A stretch of DNA of 64,000 nucleotides, from positions 17,533 to 81,532 of the forward strand of contig MGUI01000002.1 of NCBI GenBank assembly GCA_001799895.1, read 5' to 3'. This document shows positions 7,772-17,048 of the stretch, piece by piece. How positions within the stretch are numbered: position 1 is the first letter of the stretch; every line of letters begins with the position of its first letter. The DNA comes from Elusimicrobia bacterium GWD2_63_28 (GTDB lineage: Bacteria > Elusimicrobiota > Elusimicrobia > Elusimicrobiales > UBA9959). Both the position numbers and the translations under genes were made by a program. The notes under the pieces were generated by a model. That model saw only the letters and a program-made list of their open reading frames with translations, was not told the origin of the DNA and did no database searches.

Positions 7772-9244
7772 GTGGCCAGCCCGAAAAAGATAGTTTTCAT
7801 CATCCCGCCCATAATGGACAAGCTGTGGACCTACAGCAGCGACCTGCTGTACCTGGGGGCCGCCGGCCTGGCCGCGCGGCTGATAGCCGAAGGCCACGAG
7901 GTATCGGCGATAGACTGCGCCGTGGACTGCCGCGGTCTGGGCGAACTTAAAGAGCGCCTGCGCCAGGTGCGCCCCGATATGGCGGCCGTGCCGCTGCTCT
8001 ACGGCACCGTGCCGAACGCCTACAAAATAGCCGCCGCGGTTAAAGAAGCCTGCGGGGCGCAAGTGGTCTTCGGCGGGCTGCCCGCAACTTTCTCGGCAGA
8101 GCGCCTGCTGGCCGAGTGCCCGCAGGCCGACGCCTGCGTAGCCGGCGAGGGCGAGCTCGCGCTGAGCGCCCTGACGGCCGGCGGAGACCCGGCCGGCATC
8201 CCCGGCCTGGTTTTCCGCAGGGACGGCGCCGTGATCTCTACCGGCCCCGGCGAGAGAGTAGCGAACCTCGACGACCTGCCCCTCCCGGCCAGGCACTTGT
8301 TCCCGCAGGAGAAGTACCGCGTCTATTCCCTGCGCACCTTCCGGCAGCTCTACACCACCAATGTCGAAACCAAGCGGGGCTGCCCCTTCGCCTGCGAATT
8401 CTGCCTGCAGGCCCCGAAGGAAGGCCGCCGCTACCGCCTGCGCTCGCCGGAGAAGGTGATAGACGAGCTGCGGGCCATCAGGCGCGAGTTCCCCTTCATG
8501 GGGCGCGTCATGTTCGTGGACAACGATTTCCTGGCCCCCTACGAACACGGGATGGCCATCGTGGACGGCATCATAGCCGCCGGCCTGGATAAGGAACTGG
8601 AATTCATGGTGGCCGCGCGGGTGGACAATTTCCTGAAAGGCGGCGACCAGCTGATAGAGAAGTTCGCCAGGGCCAATATCCGGCTGGTCTATTTCGGCGT
8701 CGAGAGCGTCAGCGCCGGCAACCGCGAGCGCCTGGGCAAGATCAAGCCGGGCTATGACCTGCCCGCGCTGCTGGAGCGCATGCGGGCCGGGGGCGTGCAC
8801 ACGATGTGCTCGTATATTTTCGGCTTCGGGAACGAGGACGAGGCGGCCATGCTGGAGACGGTGAAGGCGTCCATGGCGGACGCCCCGTCGATGGTGAAGT
8901 ACAATATCCTCACCCCCTACCCCGGCACCGCAACGCACGGCGAGTGCGCCGCGGCCGGCCGGCTGCTGCCCGGCGTGCCGCTGTGGCATTACGACAACGC
9001 CCATCAGACGGTGCGCCACCCGGCGGACTGCGCGGCTTTCTTCCGCGCCGCCTACCGGCGCTACTACTTCAACCCGGCGCTGTTGAAAAAAATAAGGTGG
9101 ACCGGTTTCTTCGGGGCGAACAAGGACATGAAGCTGCTGGCTTTCGCCCAGCATGTCGCCAAGCGGGAGTTGCAGAGTTTCGCAAGGGACGCCTGGAGGG
9201 CGGTAAAGTTCGGCCTGTTCAGGTCGGGTGACCTGGCGGGCTAG
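7772..9244 (+). CDS. Cobalamin-domain-type radical SAM protein
   Basis: 490 residues from GTG 7772. The start is set by the family opening (KKIVFIIPPIMDKLWTYSSD) and by the -10 box just upstream; in-frame codons upstream lie in the divergent promoter. B12-binding-like domain at residues 1-140 with GGLPATF and GEGELALSAL, no DXHXXG. Radical SAM motif RGCPFACEFC (Cys204, 208, 211), then VDNDFLAPYEHG, YFGVESVS and FGFGNEDEAAM typical of the class. The C-terminal 60 residues are basic (RRYYFNPALLKKIRW). The N-terminal half differs from its neighbours, so it is not a recent duplicate. Substrate unknown. Confidence 0.9.
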   Translation: MASPKKIVFIIPPIMDKLWTYSSDLLYLGAAGLAARLIAEGHEVSAIDCAVDCRGLGELKERLRQVRPDMAAVPLLYGTVPNAYKIAAAVKEACGAQVVFGGLPATFSAERLLAECPQADACVAGEGELALSALTAGGDPAGIPGLVFRRDGAVISTGPGERVANLDDLPLPARHLFPQEKYRVYSLRTFRQLYTTNVETKRGCPFACEFCLQAPKEGRRYRLRSPEKVIDELRAIRREFPFMGRVMFVDNDFLAPYEHGMAIVDGIIAAGLDKELEFMVAARVDNFLKGGDQLIEKFARANIRLVYFGVESVSAGNRERLGKIKPGYDLPALLERMRAGGVHTMCSYIFGFGNEDEAAMLETVKASMADAPSMVKYNILTPYPGTATHGECAAAGRLLPGVPLWHYDNAHQTVRHPADCAAFFRAAYRRYYFNPALLKKIRWTGFFGANKDMKLLAFAQHVAKRELQSFARDAWRAVKFGLFRSGDLAG

Positions 9245-9254
9245 GCCCGCTTAC

Positions 9255-10916
9255 TCAGGGGAGGCGAATGCCGCCCTTTTTCCTGCACTCGGAAAGATCG
9301 AACACCAGCCCGCTGTTGCGCGGAGACTTCCAGGAAAAAGCGGCGCGCTTGCGGGCGTGGCCGTAGAAGCCCAGCGGCTCCCGGGCGGCCGCCACTATCG
9401 CCGAGATCTCCGTCTCGCGGGGGTAAGTGGGCGCCCAGTCCAGGTATTCGCGGCTGTAATTGCCGTCTTCCATTACAATGTGGGTCACGCCGTAGGCCGG
9501 CCCGAGGGCGCAGGCTCCGTCGGGCGTGGCCGAGTAGAGGGCCGAAACCAGCGCGGCGCGCCGCGCGTCGAAATCGGCGCCGCCGTGCAGGTACATCAGG
9601 TACTGGTCGCGGTGCTCGTCTATCAGGAAAGCCTGCCGCCGGGCGAAGATGGGCACGCCCATCAGCAGGCGGCTCCGCGGGTGGCCGGCCACAACGGCGT
9701 CCCGGGGCAGCGCCGCCAGGTAGTCGTAGGCCGGGGCGTAGTCCCGGAAGGATTCCCGCAGCCCCAGGCGCAGGTACAGGGCGGCGAAGAGCAGGGCGGC
9801 GGGCGCGGCCACGGCCAGCGTGCGCAGCCTGCCGCGGCCCAGGCGCCGCAGCCCGTCGGCGGCCAGGAAGACCAGGGCCAGCGGCACGGCGAACACCGTC
9901 TGCCTGGAAGCCGAGACCGGGTGCAGGACGTAGAGCGCCGCGAAAGCCGCCAGGGCGCCGGCGAGCGAAAGCTTTACCGAGACCGGCAGGAACAGCCAGC
10001 CGGGCCGGGCCAGGGCGCCGGCCGCGGCGGCCAGGGCCAGCAGGGCGCTCATGACCGGGTAGAGCCGGCCGTACTCGTTGAGGTTCAGCACGAAATAGGC
10101 CAGGAGGTGCAGCGGGTTGCGCGTGTCCAGCGGTCTGTCTACGAACTGGTACAGCTTGTAAGCCTCGAAGCCGTTGCCCGCCTGCAGCGCCCTGCCTATC
10201 CCTTCTCCCGCCGCGCTGCCCCAGATCGCCACTACGCAGAGCAGCCCCGCGGCGGCCATGGCGGCGGCGTAGCGGGCCAGCAGCCGCCGGTCGGCGAAGT
10301 CAGCCCTGAAGAACAGCGGGACCAGCAGCGCGGAGAAGGCCGCGCCCAGCGCGGCGATAGGGTAGGCCAGCAGCGACAGCACCATCAGGAAGGGCAGCAG
10401 CAGGAAGCGCTTCTCCTCCACCGCCACCAGGAAGGCCAGGAAAGCCAGCAGGCCGTACACCCGCGGCACGCCGAAGAAAGTGTCCATGGACAGGAAATAG
10501 ACGGTGAAGAGCACCGCCGTGATGGCCGGGCGGGCGGCCGACCTGGCGGCCAGCCGGAAGACCAGCAGCGCCCCGGCGGCGCAAGCCAGCGCCGTCAGGA
10601 AGCGCAGGCCCAGGGTATACGGCGTGATGCGCATGAACAGGGAAGTCACCCAGATCCACGGCAGCTCGGTGCAGAAGGTCTGTATGCGCGACAGGTACCA
10701 GGCGGCCAGCGGGTCCTTCGGGAAGAGGCCGGGATCGGCCCACAGCTGTATCCAGTAGAAATTGGCCACGTCCAGGTAGACGGCGTACTTGGGGTCGAAG
10801 GAAGGCAGATTGGTGAACAGCGTGGCGTAAAGGCCCGCGGCGGCGGCGAAAACGGCCGTTCCCCCCGCCGCGACGGCGGCCGGGTACCTGGAGAACAGAT
10901 CCTTCAGTAGTTTCAT
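9255..10916 (-). CDS. Multi-pass membrane protein, possibly a GT-C-type glycosyltransferase
   Basis: 553 residues with about ten hydrophobic segments over residues 12-375 and a soluble C-terminal domain (about 385-553). The first outside loop carries acidic residues (SFDPKYAVYLD), which is where polyprenyl-phosphate-sugar-dependent GT-C enzymes keep their catalytic Asp, and the soluble tail would fit that fold. I see no diagnostic motif, so this remains a topology-based guess. A -10 box (TATAAT) lies 15 bases before the ATG. It converges with the neighbouring radical SAM gene 10 bases away. Confidence 0.65.
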   Translation of the reverse strand: MKLLKDLFSRYPAAVAAGGTAVFAAAAGLYATLFTNLPSFDPKYAVYLDVANFYWIQLWADPGLFPKDPLAAWYLSRIQTFCTELPWIWVTSLFMRITPYTLGLRFLTALACAAGALLVFRLAARSAARPAITAVLFTVYFLSMDTFFGVPRVYGLLAFLAFLVAVEEKRFLLLPFLMVLSLLAYPIAALGAAFSALLVPLFFRADFADRRLLARYAAAMAAAGLLCVVAIWGSAAGEGIGRALQAGNGFEAYKLYQFVDRPLDTRNPLHLLAYFVLNLNEYGRLYPVMSALLALAAAAGALARPGWLFLPVSVKLSLAGALAAFAALYVLHPVSASRQTVFAVPLALVFLAADGLRRLGRGRLRTLAVAAPAALLFAALYLRLGLRESFRDYAPAYDYLAALPRDAVVAGHPRSRLLMGVPIFARRQAFLIDEHRDQYLMYLHGGADFDARRAALVSALYSATPDGACALGPAYGVTHIVMEDGNYSREYLDWAPTYPRETEISAIVAAAREPLGFYGHARKRAAFSWKSPRNSGLVFDLSECRKKGGIRLP

Positions 10917-10931
10917 AGGAGGCCGGTGAGT

Positions 10932-10937
10932 ATTATA
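10932..10937 (-). promoter_or_regulatory. -10 box (TATAAT) for the 9255-10916 membrane protein gene
   Basis: A perfect TATAAT on the minus strand ends 15 bases before the ATG at 10916, giving a very short leader. No strong -35. Confidence 0.4.
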
Positions 10938-10985
10938 TTAATTTCCGCGCTCCCGGCCCGGCGCGGCCGCCGCGCCGTTTAAAGA

Positions 10986-10991
10986 TATAAT
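10986..10991 (+). promoter_or_regulatory. -10 box (TATAAT) for the 11034-14889 operon
   Basis: TATAAT 42 bases before the ATG at 11034, with a G-rich ribosome-site-like stretch (AGCGGGGGAC) just before the start. The -35 is not evident. Confidence 0.45.
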
Positions 10992-11033
10992 ATTACCAAC
11001 GCCCCCGCGCAAGCGGCGGGAGCGGGGGACAAC

Positions 11034-12830
11034 ATGGCCGTAAAGAAACTCAAAGCGCTGCTCATCTATCCGCCCGGGGAACAGAAGATCTCCGAGCCTA
11101 TCCCGCCGCCCAACATGACGATAGCGGTGCTGGCCGGGGCGCTGAAGGCCGCCGGCTACCAGGCCGCGCAGCTGGACGCCGAGAAAGACTGGTTCGACGG
11201 CGTGCGCAGCCGGTTCTCCCCCCGCCAGACCGAGCTGATCTACGACGAGAAGGCGGCCGAGGCCTACGTGAACGGCAGGGCGCCCCGCAAACTGGCCGCC
11301 GAGTACGACCGGGTCTGCGGCCTGCTGCTGCGCTATCTCAAAATAGGCAAGGCCGACCTGGTCGGCATAACCCTGGTGGACATCAGGGCCGAGCCGCTGA
11401 TCCTGAATTTCTCGGCGCTGGTCTGCCACGCCGTCCAGAAAAAGTTCGGCGCGCGCACCGTCATCGGCTACCGCGGCCTGCCGAAGGAAGGCTTCGCCTA
11501 CCTGATGCGAAAGTACCCCTGCTTCGACTACGGGGTGTACGCCAACTGGGGCGAAAAGGCCCTGCTGGAGATCATGAAGGATTTGGCCGGCGAGAAAGCC
11601 GCCTTTACCGGCACCGTCGCGCGCAGGGGAACCCGCGTGAAGGATTACGGCGGCGGCGAGCAGCGGCGCCCCCTGGCCCCCACCCCGCAGTACGAGGACC
11701 ATATCCTGGCCAAGTACCAGGCGCACGACGGGGACATACTGGCCAGGTACAATTCCGATTTCCCCTTCATCAAGAAACTTATCAACAACCGGAAGAAATA
11801 CCTGGTGGTGCCCTACGCTTTCGAGCTGACCTGCCCCGGCGCCTGCGCCTTCTGCGAGAACGACAACCGGCTGCCGTCGGACATCAAGTCGGTGGACCAG
11901 GTGATAGACGAGCTGGCCGCGCTGAAGGCCAGGGGCGTCACGGGGCTCTACTTCGTCAACTCCTCTTTCAACAACTACTATAAGAAGGCCGAAGAGCTCT
12001 GCGAGAAGATGATAAAGTACAAGCTGGACCTGAAATGGTTCGACTGCGCCAATCTGCGCGTCATCGACGAGCAGCTGCTGGACAAGATGCGCGACGCCGG
12101 GGCCGTGAAGCTGGCCTTCGGCGTGGAGAGCGGCAGCCGCCGGCTGCTGGACCTGGTGAACAAGGGCATCACGCCGGAGCGGGCCCGAAAATACCTGGAA
12201 TACTCGCACACTATCGGCATCTGGAACCACATAGAGCTGATAGCCGGCTTCCCCAGCGAGACGCCCCGCGACGTGCAAGCCACGCTGGGCTTTATCGACG
12301 AGATAAAGAAGTTCGTGGACCTCTACACCCTGAACCCCTTCTACCTCTACCCGAACTCCCGGTTCTTCCGCGAGCAGAAGAAGTTCGGCGTGAAGGTGCA
12401 GCCCTACCCGCCGATGGACGAGATAAATTTCTTCTACCCGCGCTTCCGCATTGTGGAGCAGTACTCGATGAAGTTCGGCGAGGCCGGCGGCCTGGGCTGG
12501 GAGGCCAAGGACCGGCAGATTGTGGAGTCCACCCGGGCGCTCGCCGAGAAGATCTACTCGGTTGCGACCTACAGGGTGATGGGCAACGAGCATGTCTACC
12601 TGCTGAACTGCCTCTACGACAAGCTGGGCCACCGCAACAAGAAGCTCATCCGCGAGATGGTCAAACTGCTCACCATGAAGTTCAAGCCGTATAACCTGGA
12701 TTTCTTCATGGACGATTTCAGGACCAGTTTCAGCAAGGAGAAGGACCTGCGCATCTTCTATCCGCTGAAGGGCACCACCTACCTGGGCACCGAGCCCGAC
12801 GGGCGCCCTGCTCCCGGGAGCGGCCGGTGA
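11034..12830 (+). CDS. Radical SAM protein with N-terminal B12-binding-like domain (long variant)
   Basis: 598 residues. The N-terminal domain opens KALLIYPPGEQ with PPPNMTIAVLAGALKAAGY, then carries an inserted helical region (about residues 50-105) before GITLVDIRAEPLILNF. The radical SAM motif is LTCPGACAFC (Cys267, 271, 274) followed by ENDNRLPS, with FGVESGSRRLLDLVNKGI later. It is paralogous along its whole length to 48609-50327 of operon II, which has the same inserted region and TCPGACAFC motif. It heads a three-gene operon with 4-base overlaps (GTGA, then ATGA) to a PLP-dependent protein and a second radical SAM protein, so the three probably act on one product. Confidence 0.88.
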   Translation: MAVKKLKALLIYPPGEQKISEPIPPPNMTIAVLAGALKAAGYQAAQLDAEKDWFDGVRSRFSPRQTELIYDEKAAEAYVNGRAPRKLAAEYDRVCGLLLRYLKIGKADLVGITLVDIRAEPLILNFSALVCHAVQKKFGARTVIGYRGLPKEGFAYLMRKYPCFDYGVYANWGEKALLEIMKDLAGEKAAFTGTVARRGTRVKDYGGGEQRRPLAPTPQYEDHILAKYQAHDGDILARYNSDFPFIKKLINNRKKYLVVPYAFELTCPGACAFCENDNRLPSDIKSVDQVIDELAALKARGVTGLYFVNSSFNNYYKKAEELCEKMIKYKLDLKWFDCANLRVIDEQLLDKMRDAGAVKLAFGVESGSRRLLDLVNKGITPERARKYLEYSHTIGIWNHIELIAGFPSETPRDVQATLGFIDEIKKFVDLYTLNPFYLYPNSRFFREQKKFGVKVQPYPPMDEINFFYPRFRIVEQYSMKFGEAGGLGWEAKDRQIVESTRALAEKIYSVATYRVMGNEHVYLLNCLYDKLGHRNKKLIREMVKLLTMKFKPYNLDFFMDDFRTSFSKEKDLRIFYPLKGTTYLGTEPDGRPAPGSGR

Positions 12831-13843
12831 GCGCGCCCCTCTTCGACCCTTACCGCCTGGACAAGGCGCTGCTGACCGGGCACGCCGCCCGGCTGAGGCG
12901 CGCCGCGGGCCCCGGCGCCCCGGCGCGGTTCGCCGAGCGGCTGGCCGCCTACGCCGGCCGGCGCTACTGCCTGCTCACTTCCAGCGGCCGCGCGGCCATA
13001 CGGGCCGGCCTGGCGGCCCTGGGCGCGGGCAAGGGAACCTGCATCGGCATGACCGACGTGACGCACCCCTCGGCGCTGGACGCGGCCCTGGCGGCCGGCG
13101 CGCGGCCCGAACTGCTGGACATAAACCCCGGCAGCCTCAACATGTCCCCGGCGCGCCTTAAAGCGGCCGCCGATAAACTGGACGCCCTTATTTTCACGCC
13201 GATGTTCTCGACTTCAATACCGCCGGAACTGGTCGCGTCGCTGGCCGCAGCCAACGGCTTTCCCGTGCTGGAAGACGCCTCGCAGGCTATAGGCGTGTAT
13301 TCCGGCGGGCTGCCCTACGGCTCCTTCGGGGACATCAGCGTCTTCTCGCTCTCCTCGGGCAAGCCGGTTTCTTTCCCCGGCTCCAAGGCCGGCGCCCTGC
13401 TTTGCGACGACCCGGTCCTGTTCCGCCGGGCCGCCAGGGCGGCGGCGGGCACCGGCGGGCCGGCCCCTGAGGCCGTGCCGCTGATGGAGCTCAAGCTTTC
13501 GCTGATAGCCGACACGCTGGCCGTTTTCCGGCGCAACAACGACATCTACCGCCACGTGCTGGGCGGGCTGACAGGCCTGCGCCTCCCGGCGACGGGCCGC
13601 GAGGCCCAGGATTTCCCGGTGCTGGCAAAAGACAAGGCGGCGCTGGAGAAATTCCTGCTAAAACTGAAGCTGCCCCTGGGCCGCACCTACGAACCTTTCC
13701 ATACCCTGGCCCCGGCGCGCGGCCGCTTCACGGGCGGCGCGCTTTACGCCGCGCAGGCCCTGCACCTGCCCTCATATCCCATGATGACCGAAGGCGAGTG
13801 CCTTTACGCCGCCGGCGCCGTTAAAGGATTTTACCGTCCATGA
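12827..13843 (+). CDS. DegT/DnrJ/EryC1/StrS-like PLP-dependent protein
   Basis: 338 residues from GTG 12827, overlapping the previous stop as GTGA. It has the fold type I pattern: YCLLTSSGRAAIRAGL (phosphate-binding region), FPVLEDASQAIG (Asp stacking on the PLP pyridine), then GSFGDISVFSLSSGKPVSF, where the Lys of SSGK is the likely PLP lysine. Family members are sugar aminotransferases or dehydratases in surface-sugar and antibiotic pathways. The protein is shorter than most, and the usual GGAG/G loop after the Lys is replaced by PGSKAGALL, so its reaction may be unusual. Confidence 0.75.
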   Translation: MSAPLFDPYRLDKALLTGHAARLRRAAGPGAPARFAERLAAYAGRRYCLLTSSGRAAIRAGLAALGAGKGTCIGMTDVTHPSALDAALAAGARPELLDINPGSLNMSPARLKAAADKLDALIFTPMFSTSIPPELVASLAAANGFPVLEDASQAIGVYSGGLPYGSFGDISVFSLSSGKPVSFPGSKAGALLCDDPVLFRRAARAAAGTGGPAPEAVPLMELKLSLIADTLAVFRRNNDIYRHVLGGLTGLRLPATGREAQDFPVLAKDKAALEKFLLKLKLPLGRTYEPFHTLAPARGRFTGGALYAAQALHLPSYPMMTEGECLYAAGAVKGFYRP

Positions 13844-14889
13844 CGGCCCCGGCGCTATTGGACCCGCGCCACGTCACGCTGGACCTCACCTACCGCTGCC
13901 CGCTGAACTGCGATTTCTGTTTCATGGCAAAAAGCTCTACCGCCCGGCGCGGCCCCGAGCTGAGCCGCGGCCATCTGGGCCGCCTGGTGGATTCCCTGTC
14001 GGCCGCCCCGCGCAGGTTCTACCTTTCCGGCGGCGAGCCGCTGCTGCGCCCCGACCTGCCCTGGCTGGTCAAATACATAAAGTCCCGCGGGCATTATTGC
14101 CGCGTCATCACCAGCCTGTCCTGCGGCGCCGGCGCGCTGCCGGCCCTGCTGGCCGCCGGCCTGGACGAACTGACCGTCTCCGTGCACGGCACCCCGGCGA
14201 TACATGACAAGTGCGTGGGCCGGCCCGGCGCCTTCGCCGCCATAGCCGCCGCCTGCGCGGCCGTGAACTCCTCCCCCTTCAGAAAAAGATCCAAGCTGGT
14301 CTTCTGGTGCACGGTGAACAAGGCCAGCCACGCGGCGCTGCACGCCGTCTATAAGGCGCTGGCCGCCCTCAAGCCCGACGAGATAGCTTTCCACCACCTG
14401 GATTTCATAACCGCCGGCGACCTGGCGCGGACGAACAAGGTCCTGCCCGGCCGCGGCGGGCCGCGGCTGAAAGTTTCACAGGACCTGGCCGCCGGCATCT
14501 CACCGGGCCGCCTGTACGCGCAGATCCTGAAGATTAAGGGAGAGCGGGACCCCAGGGTGCGCTTCGACCTCGAGCTGAGCCGCGCCGAAATGAAGCGCTG
14601 GTACGACCCGCGGGCGAAGCTGGAGCGGAACGGCACCTGCCTGGGGCTGTGGAACGGGCTCTGGATAGACCCGTCGGGAAATCTGATAACCTGCCAGCCG
14701 CTGGGCTGCAGGCTGGGCAGCGCTTTAAAAGAAAATTGCCTGGAGGCCTTCAACGGCCCGGCTTACGGCAGGTTCCGCGCGGCGCTGGCAGAGCGCGGCG
14801 GCTTCCTGCCCACCTGCTCCCGCTGCGGCAGGGCGGCCTACATGAGCGGCCGGCCCGCCGGCGCTCCTAAGCTGAAACCCCGGCCTTAA
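13840..14889 (+). CDS. Radical SAM protein with SPASM-like C-terminus
   Basis: 349 residues, ATG overlapping the upstream stop by 4 bases. Motif LTYRCPLNCDFC (Cys20, 24, 27), SGGEPLLRPDL for SAM binding, and SVHGTPAIHDKCVG. The C-terminal region has CLGLWNG followed by SGNLITC (GX4C) and CSRCGR, suggesting at least one auxiliary Fe-S cluster as in peptide- and carbohydrate-modifying SPASM enzymes. It shares an operon with the cobalamin-type radical SAM protein and the PLP enzyme. Its last 23 bases overlap the converging glycosyltransferase gene. Substrate not identifiable. Confidence 0.85.
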   Translation: MTAPALLDPRHVTLDLTYRCPLNCDFCFMAKSSTARRGPELSRGHLGRLVDSLSAAPRRFYLSGGEPLLRPDLPWLVKYIKSRGHYCRVITSLSCGAGALPALLAAGLDELTVSVHGTPAIHDKCVGRPGAFAAIAAACAAVNSSPFRKRSKLVFWCTVNKASHAALHAVYKALAALKPDEIAFHHLDFITAGDLARTNKVLPGRGGPRLKVSQDLAAGISPGRLYAQILKIKGERDPRVRFDLELSRAEMKRWYDPRAKLERNGTCLGLWNGLWIDPSGNLITCQPLGCRLGSALKENCLEAFNGPAYGRFRAALAERGGFLPTCSRCGRAAYMSGRPAGAPKLKPRP

Positions 14890-16054
14890 CCCTTAACAAG
14901 TCCCGGCGCACGGCCGCGGCGAACACTTCCGAACCTGAAAATATCTCTGCCGGCGGCACGAAGCCCGGCGAGCCATCGGCCAGCGCTTTGTCCATGGCTT
15001 CGGCCAGCAGGGCCGGGGTCAGCGCGTCGTAGTCGAGCACGGCCGCCCCCGCCAGGTCTTTGAGCATGGCGGCCCGCGCCAGCTGGTCGGAGCGCTCGGC
15101 GCCCGGGGCGCCCTTGAAAGGGATCAGCACGCTACGCCGGTTGAGGTACAGCGCCTCGTAAACCGTGCCGCCTGCCGTGCCGGCGGAGACGGCGCAACCC
15201 GCCAGCAGTTTGAAGAAGTCGGGGGTTTCTTTGATCAGGGTAACACCGGGCCCGGCGCCGCGCAGCAGGCCGCGCCAGCGGCGCATTTCCGCCGGGGTGC
15301 TCGACGGGCCCGAGACTATGACCATGGGCAGGGAACTCTTCAATAGTTTTTTTGCCCGGATGGCGCAGTCCACAATGGCCCGCGAGGTGGGGCCGCAGAA
15401 ACGGTGCACCAGGATATATTTGCCGCCCCGCCCGGCCGGCCGGCGGGGCCGGGCCGACGGCAGCACATAGCCGGTGAAATTCAGTTTCTCCTTCAGCCCC
15501 ATGAAGACTTTCTCCACAGCCGCGGGCGAGACGCGTTTCTCGAAGGGCATGGCGGCCGCCATGTAGCGCAGGTCGAAGACCAGCGGCGAGTGGATGAAGA
15601 TCCTGTCGTAGAACCCGGCGAAGCGGAAGAGCCCGGGCAGATCTTTCTCGCTGTGGGAGAAATACGGCATCGGCACCGTGGAATAGATCTTCAGCCCCCT
15701 CTCCCGCGCCAGCCGCAGGGCGGGCTCTATCTCCCCGGCGCAGCCGGTGCGGCCGAGCGGGAAGAAAGCGGTGAGCAGGAAATCGGGGGCGAAGTTGCGC
15801 AGGGCCGCCAGGATCTTCCGGGAGCGGTCCGGGGCGTTGCGGGAAGTTTTAGGGGGCAGGGTGAGGACGGGGCCATATGTCCACGACGAGGCCGGCGGAT
15901 AGGACGCCCCGGCGTCCCTGAGCAGGGCCAGCTCGGCCCTCCCGGCGGCGGCCAGGGAGGCGGCCAGCCTGAAGAGGTGCACGCCGTGGCCGATGTCGCC
16001 GGCCGGGCTGTAATGGTAGAACAGGCCCCTCACTGCCCGGGCGCGCGCCGGCAT
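14867..16054 (-). CDS. GT28/MurG-like glycosyltransferase
   Basis: 395 residues. It opens RGLFYHYSPAGDIGHGVHLFRLAASLAAAG, a glycosyltransferase-B N-terminal Rossmann domain in the style of MurG and related nucleotide-sugar glycosyltransferases (GHG-like loop). The C-terminal half has KYILVHRFCGPTS, SAGTAGGTVYEALYLNRRSVLIPF and DQLARAAML, the usual acceptor/donor-site pattern (GG then E then D-Q). It starts 3 bases after the radical SAM gene 16058-17026 and is the last gene of the hxs operon, hinting that the hxs product or its carrier may be glycosylated. That link is inference from position only. Confidence 0.75.
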   Translation of the reverse strand: MPARARAVRGLFYHYSPAGDIGHGVHLFRLAASLAAAGRAELALLRDAGASYPPASSWTYGPVLTLPPKTSRNAPDRSRKILAALRNFAPDFLLTAFFPLGRTGCAGEIEPALRLARERGLKIYSTVPMPYFSHSEKDLPGLFRFAGFYDRIFIHSPLVFDLRYMAAAMPFEKRVSPAAVEKVFMGLKEKLNFTGYVLPSARPRRPAGRGGKYILVHRFCGPTSRAIVDCAIRAKKLLKSSLPMVIVSGPSSTPAEMRRWRGLLRGAGPGVTLIKETPDFFKLLAGCAVSAGTAGGTVYEALYLNRRSVLIPFKGAPGAERSDQLARAAMLKDLAGAAVLDYDALTPALLAEAMDKALADGSPGFVPPAEIFSGSEVFAAAVRRDLLRVKAGVSA

Positions 16055-16057
16055 GCG

Positions 16058-17026
16058 CTAACCGACCTTACCGGCGGCCCGGCGGGCCTTCCCGCGCGGC
16101 CGCTCGAATTTGGCCAGCACGGCGGCGGGATCCAGCTTCGACGGGCGCAGCTCTTTCCAGCCGAACAGCGCGGTGTAATCTTTCCGGGGGCCGGAGCAGA
16201 GCGGGGCCAGGGTGCAGCGCGCGCAGGGCGGGCAATTGCCCTTTTCCCCCATCGAGAACTTGGTCTCGCCCCGGGCCATGGCCTGGGCGTCTATGGAGTG
16301 CTGCTCGTAGCCCTTCATATAGCAGAGCGGGAAGCCGTCGGTCAGGAAGTTCAGCCCGCCGCCGGAGAGCAGCTTGAAGGTCTTTTGCAGGTACGGCGCC
16401 GCCGCGGAGAGCGGCGGGACCAGCCAGCGCCGGGCGGCGGAGTTGCCCAGCAGCTTGAGCGCGTTGATCTCGACGTAAAAAAGCCCGGGGAACTCCCTGA
16501 GGATGAAGGCGGCGTAGGCCGGCATGCTCTTGAGCATCAAAGTATTGACCACGAAGGTGAGCCGGACTTTCTTCGGGCCGGCGGCCGCTATCAGGTTCTT
16601 GACGGCCGCCACCCGCCTGGGGAAATTGCCGCGCGTCTGCGTGACGGCGTCGTAGGCCTGCTCGGTATGGGCCGGCATGTTGACGTTGAACAGCGTCACG
16701 CCGGCGGCCAGGTACCTGCGGGCCAGCGCGGGGTCTTCCAGCCCGTGGCCGTTGGTGACCAGCACTATATCCCTGACGCCGCTCTTTTTGGCGTGGCGGA
16801 TCCACTTGAACACGTCGGGGGCCAGCGTGGGCTCGCCGCCTTCGAAGCAGACGGAATCCTTGTGCTCGGCTATCACCGCGCGGATGCGCGCCGGGGAATA
16901 CTGCACCACCTCCGCCCCCCTGGAGCAGAAGACGCAGCGCTGGTTGCAGCGCACGGTGAGCGAGATTATGGGTTCGTTCGGGTCGCCGGGAGCCCAGCCG
17001 GTGATGTCTCTGGGTTGCGGGGGCAT
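16058..17026 (-). CDS. Short radical SAM protein in the hxs locus, with Cys-rich C-terminus
   Basis: 322 residues. Motif LTVRCNQRCVFC (Cys27, 31, 34), CFEGGEPTL for SAM binding, and FNVNMPAHTEQAYDAVTQ. The C-terminal region carries PLCYMKGYEQ and CPPCARCTLAPLCSG, a compact auxiliary-cluster-like Cys set. It sits where HxsC, the second radical SAM protein of classical His-Xaa-Ser systems, might be expected, but its best relative in the window is 53648-54535 (shared FNVNxPxH, then LGxxxxxxWLxP and the same Cys tail). I therefore do not call it hxsC. It lies 22 bases downstream of the second DsrE-like gene, in the same operon. Confidence 0.82.
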   Translation of the reverse strand: MPPQPRDITGWAPGDPNEPIISLTVRCNQRCVFCSRGAEVVQYSPARIRAVIAEHKDSVCFEGGEPTLAPDVFKWIRHAKKSGVRDIVLVTNGHGLEDPALARRYLAAGVTLFNVNMPAHTEQAYDAVTQTRGNFPRRVAAVKNLIAAAGPKKVRLTFVVNTLMLKSMPAYAAFILREFPGLFYVEINALKLLGNSAARRWLVPPLSAAAPYLQKTFKLLSGGGLNFLTDGFPLCYMKGYEQHSIDAQAMARGETKFSMGEKGNCPPCARCTLAPLCSGPRKDYTALFGWKELRPSKLDPAAVLAKFERPRGKARRAAGKVG

Positions 17027-17048
17027 AGCAGGAGAAGACGCGGGCGCG

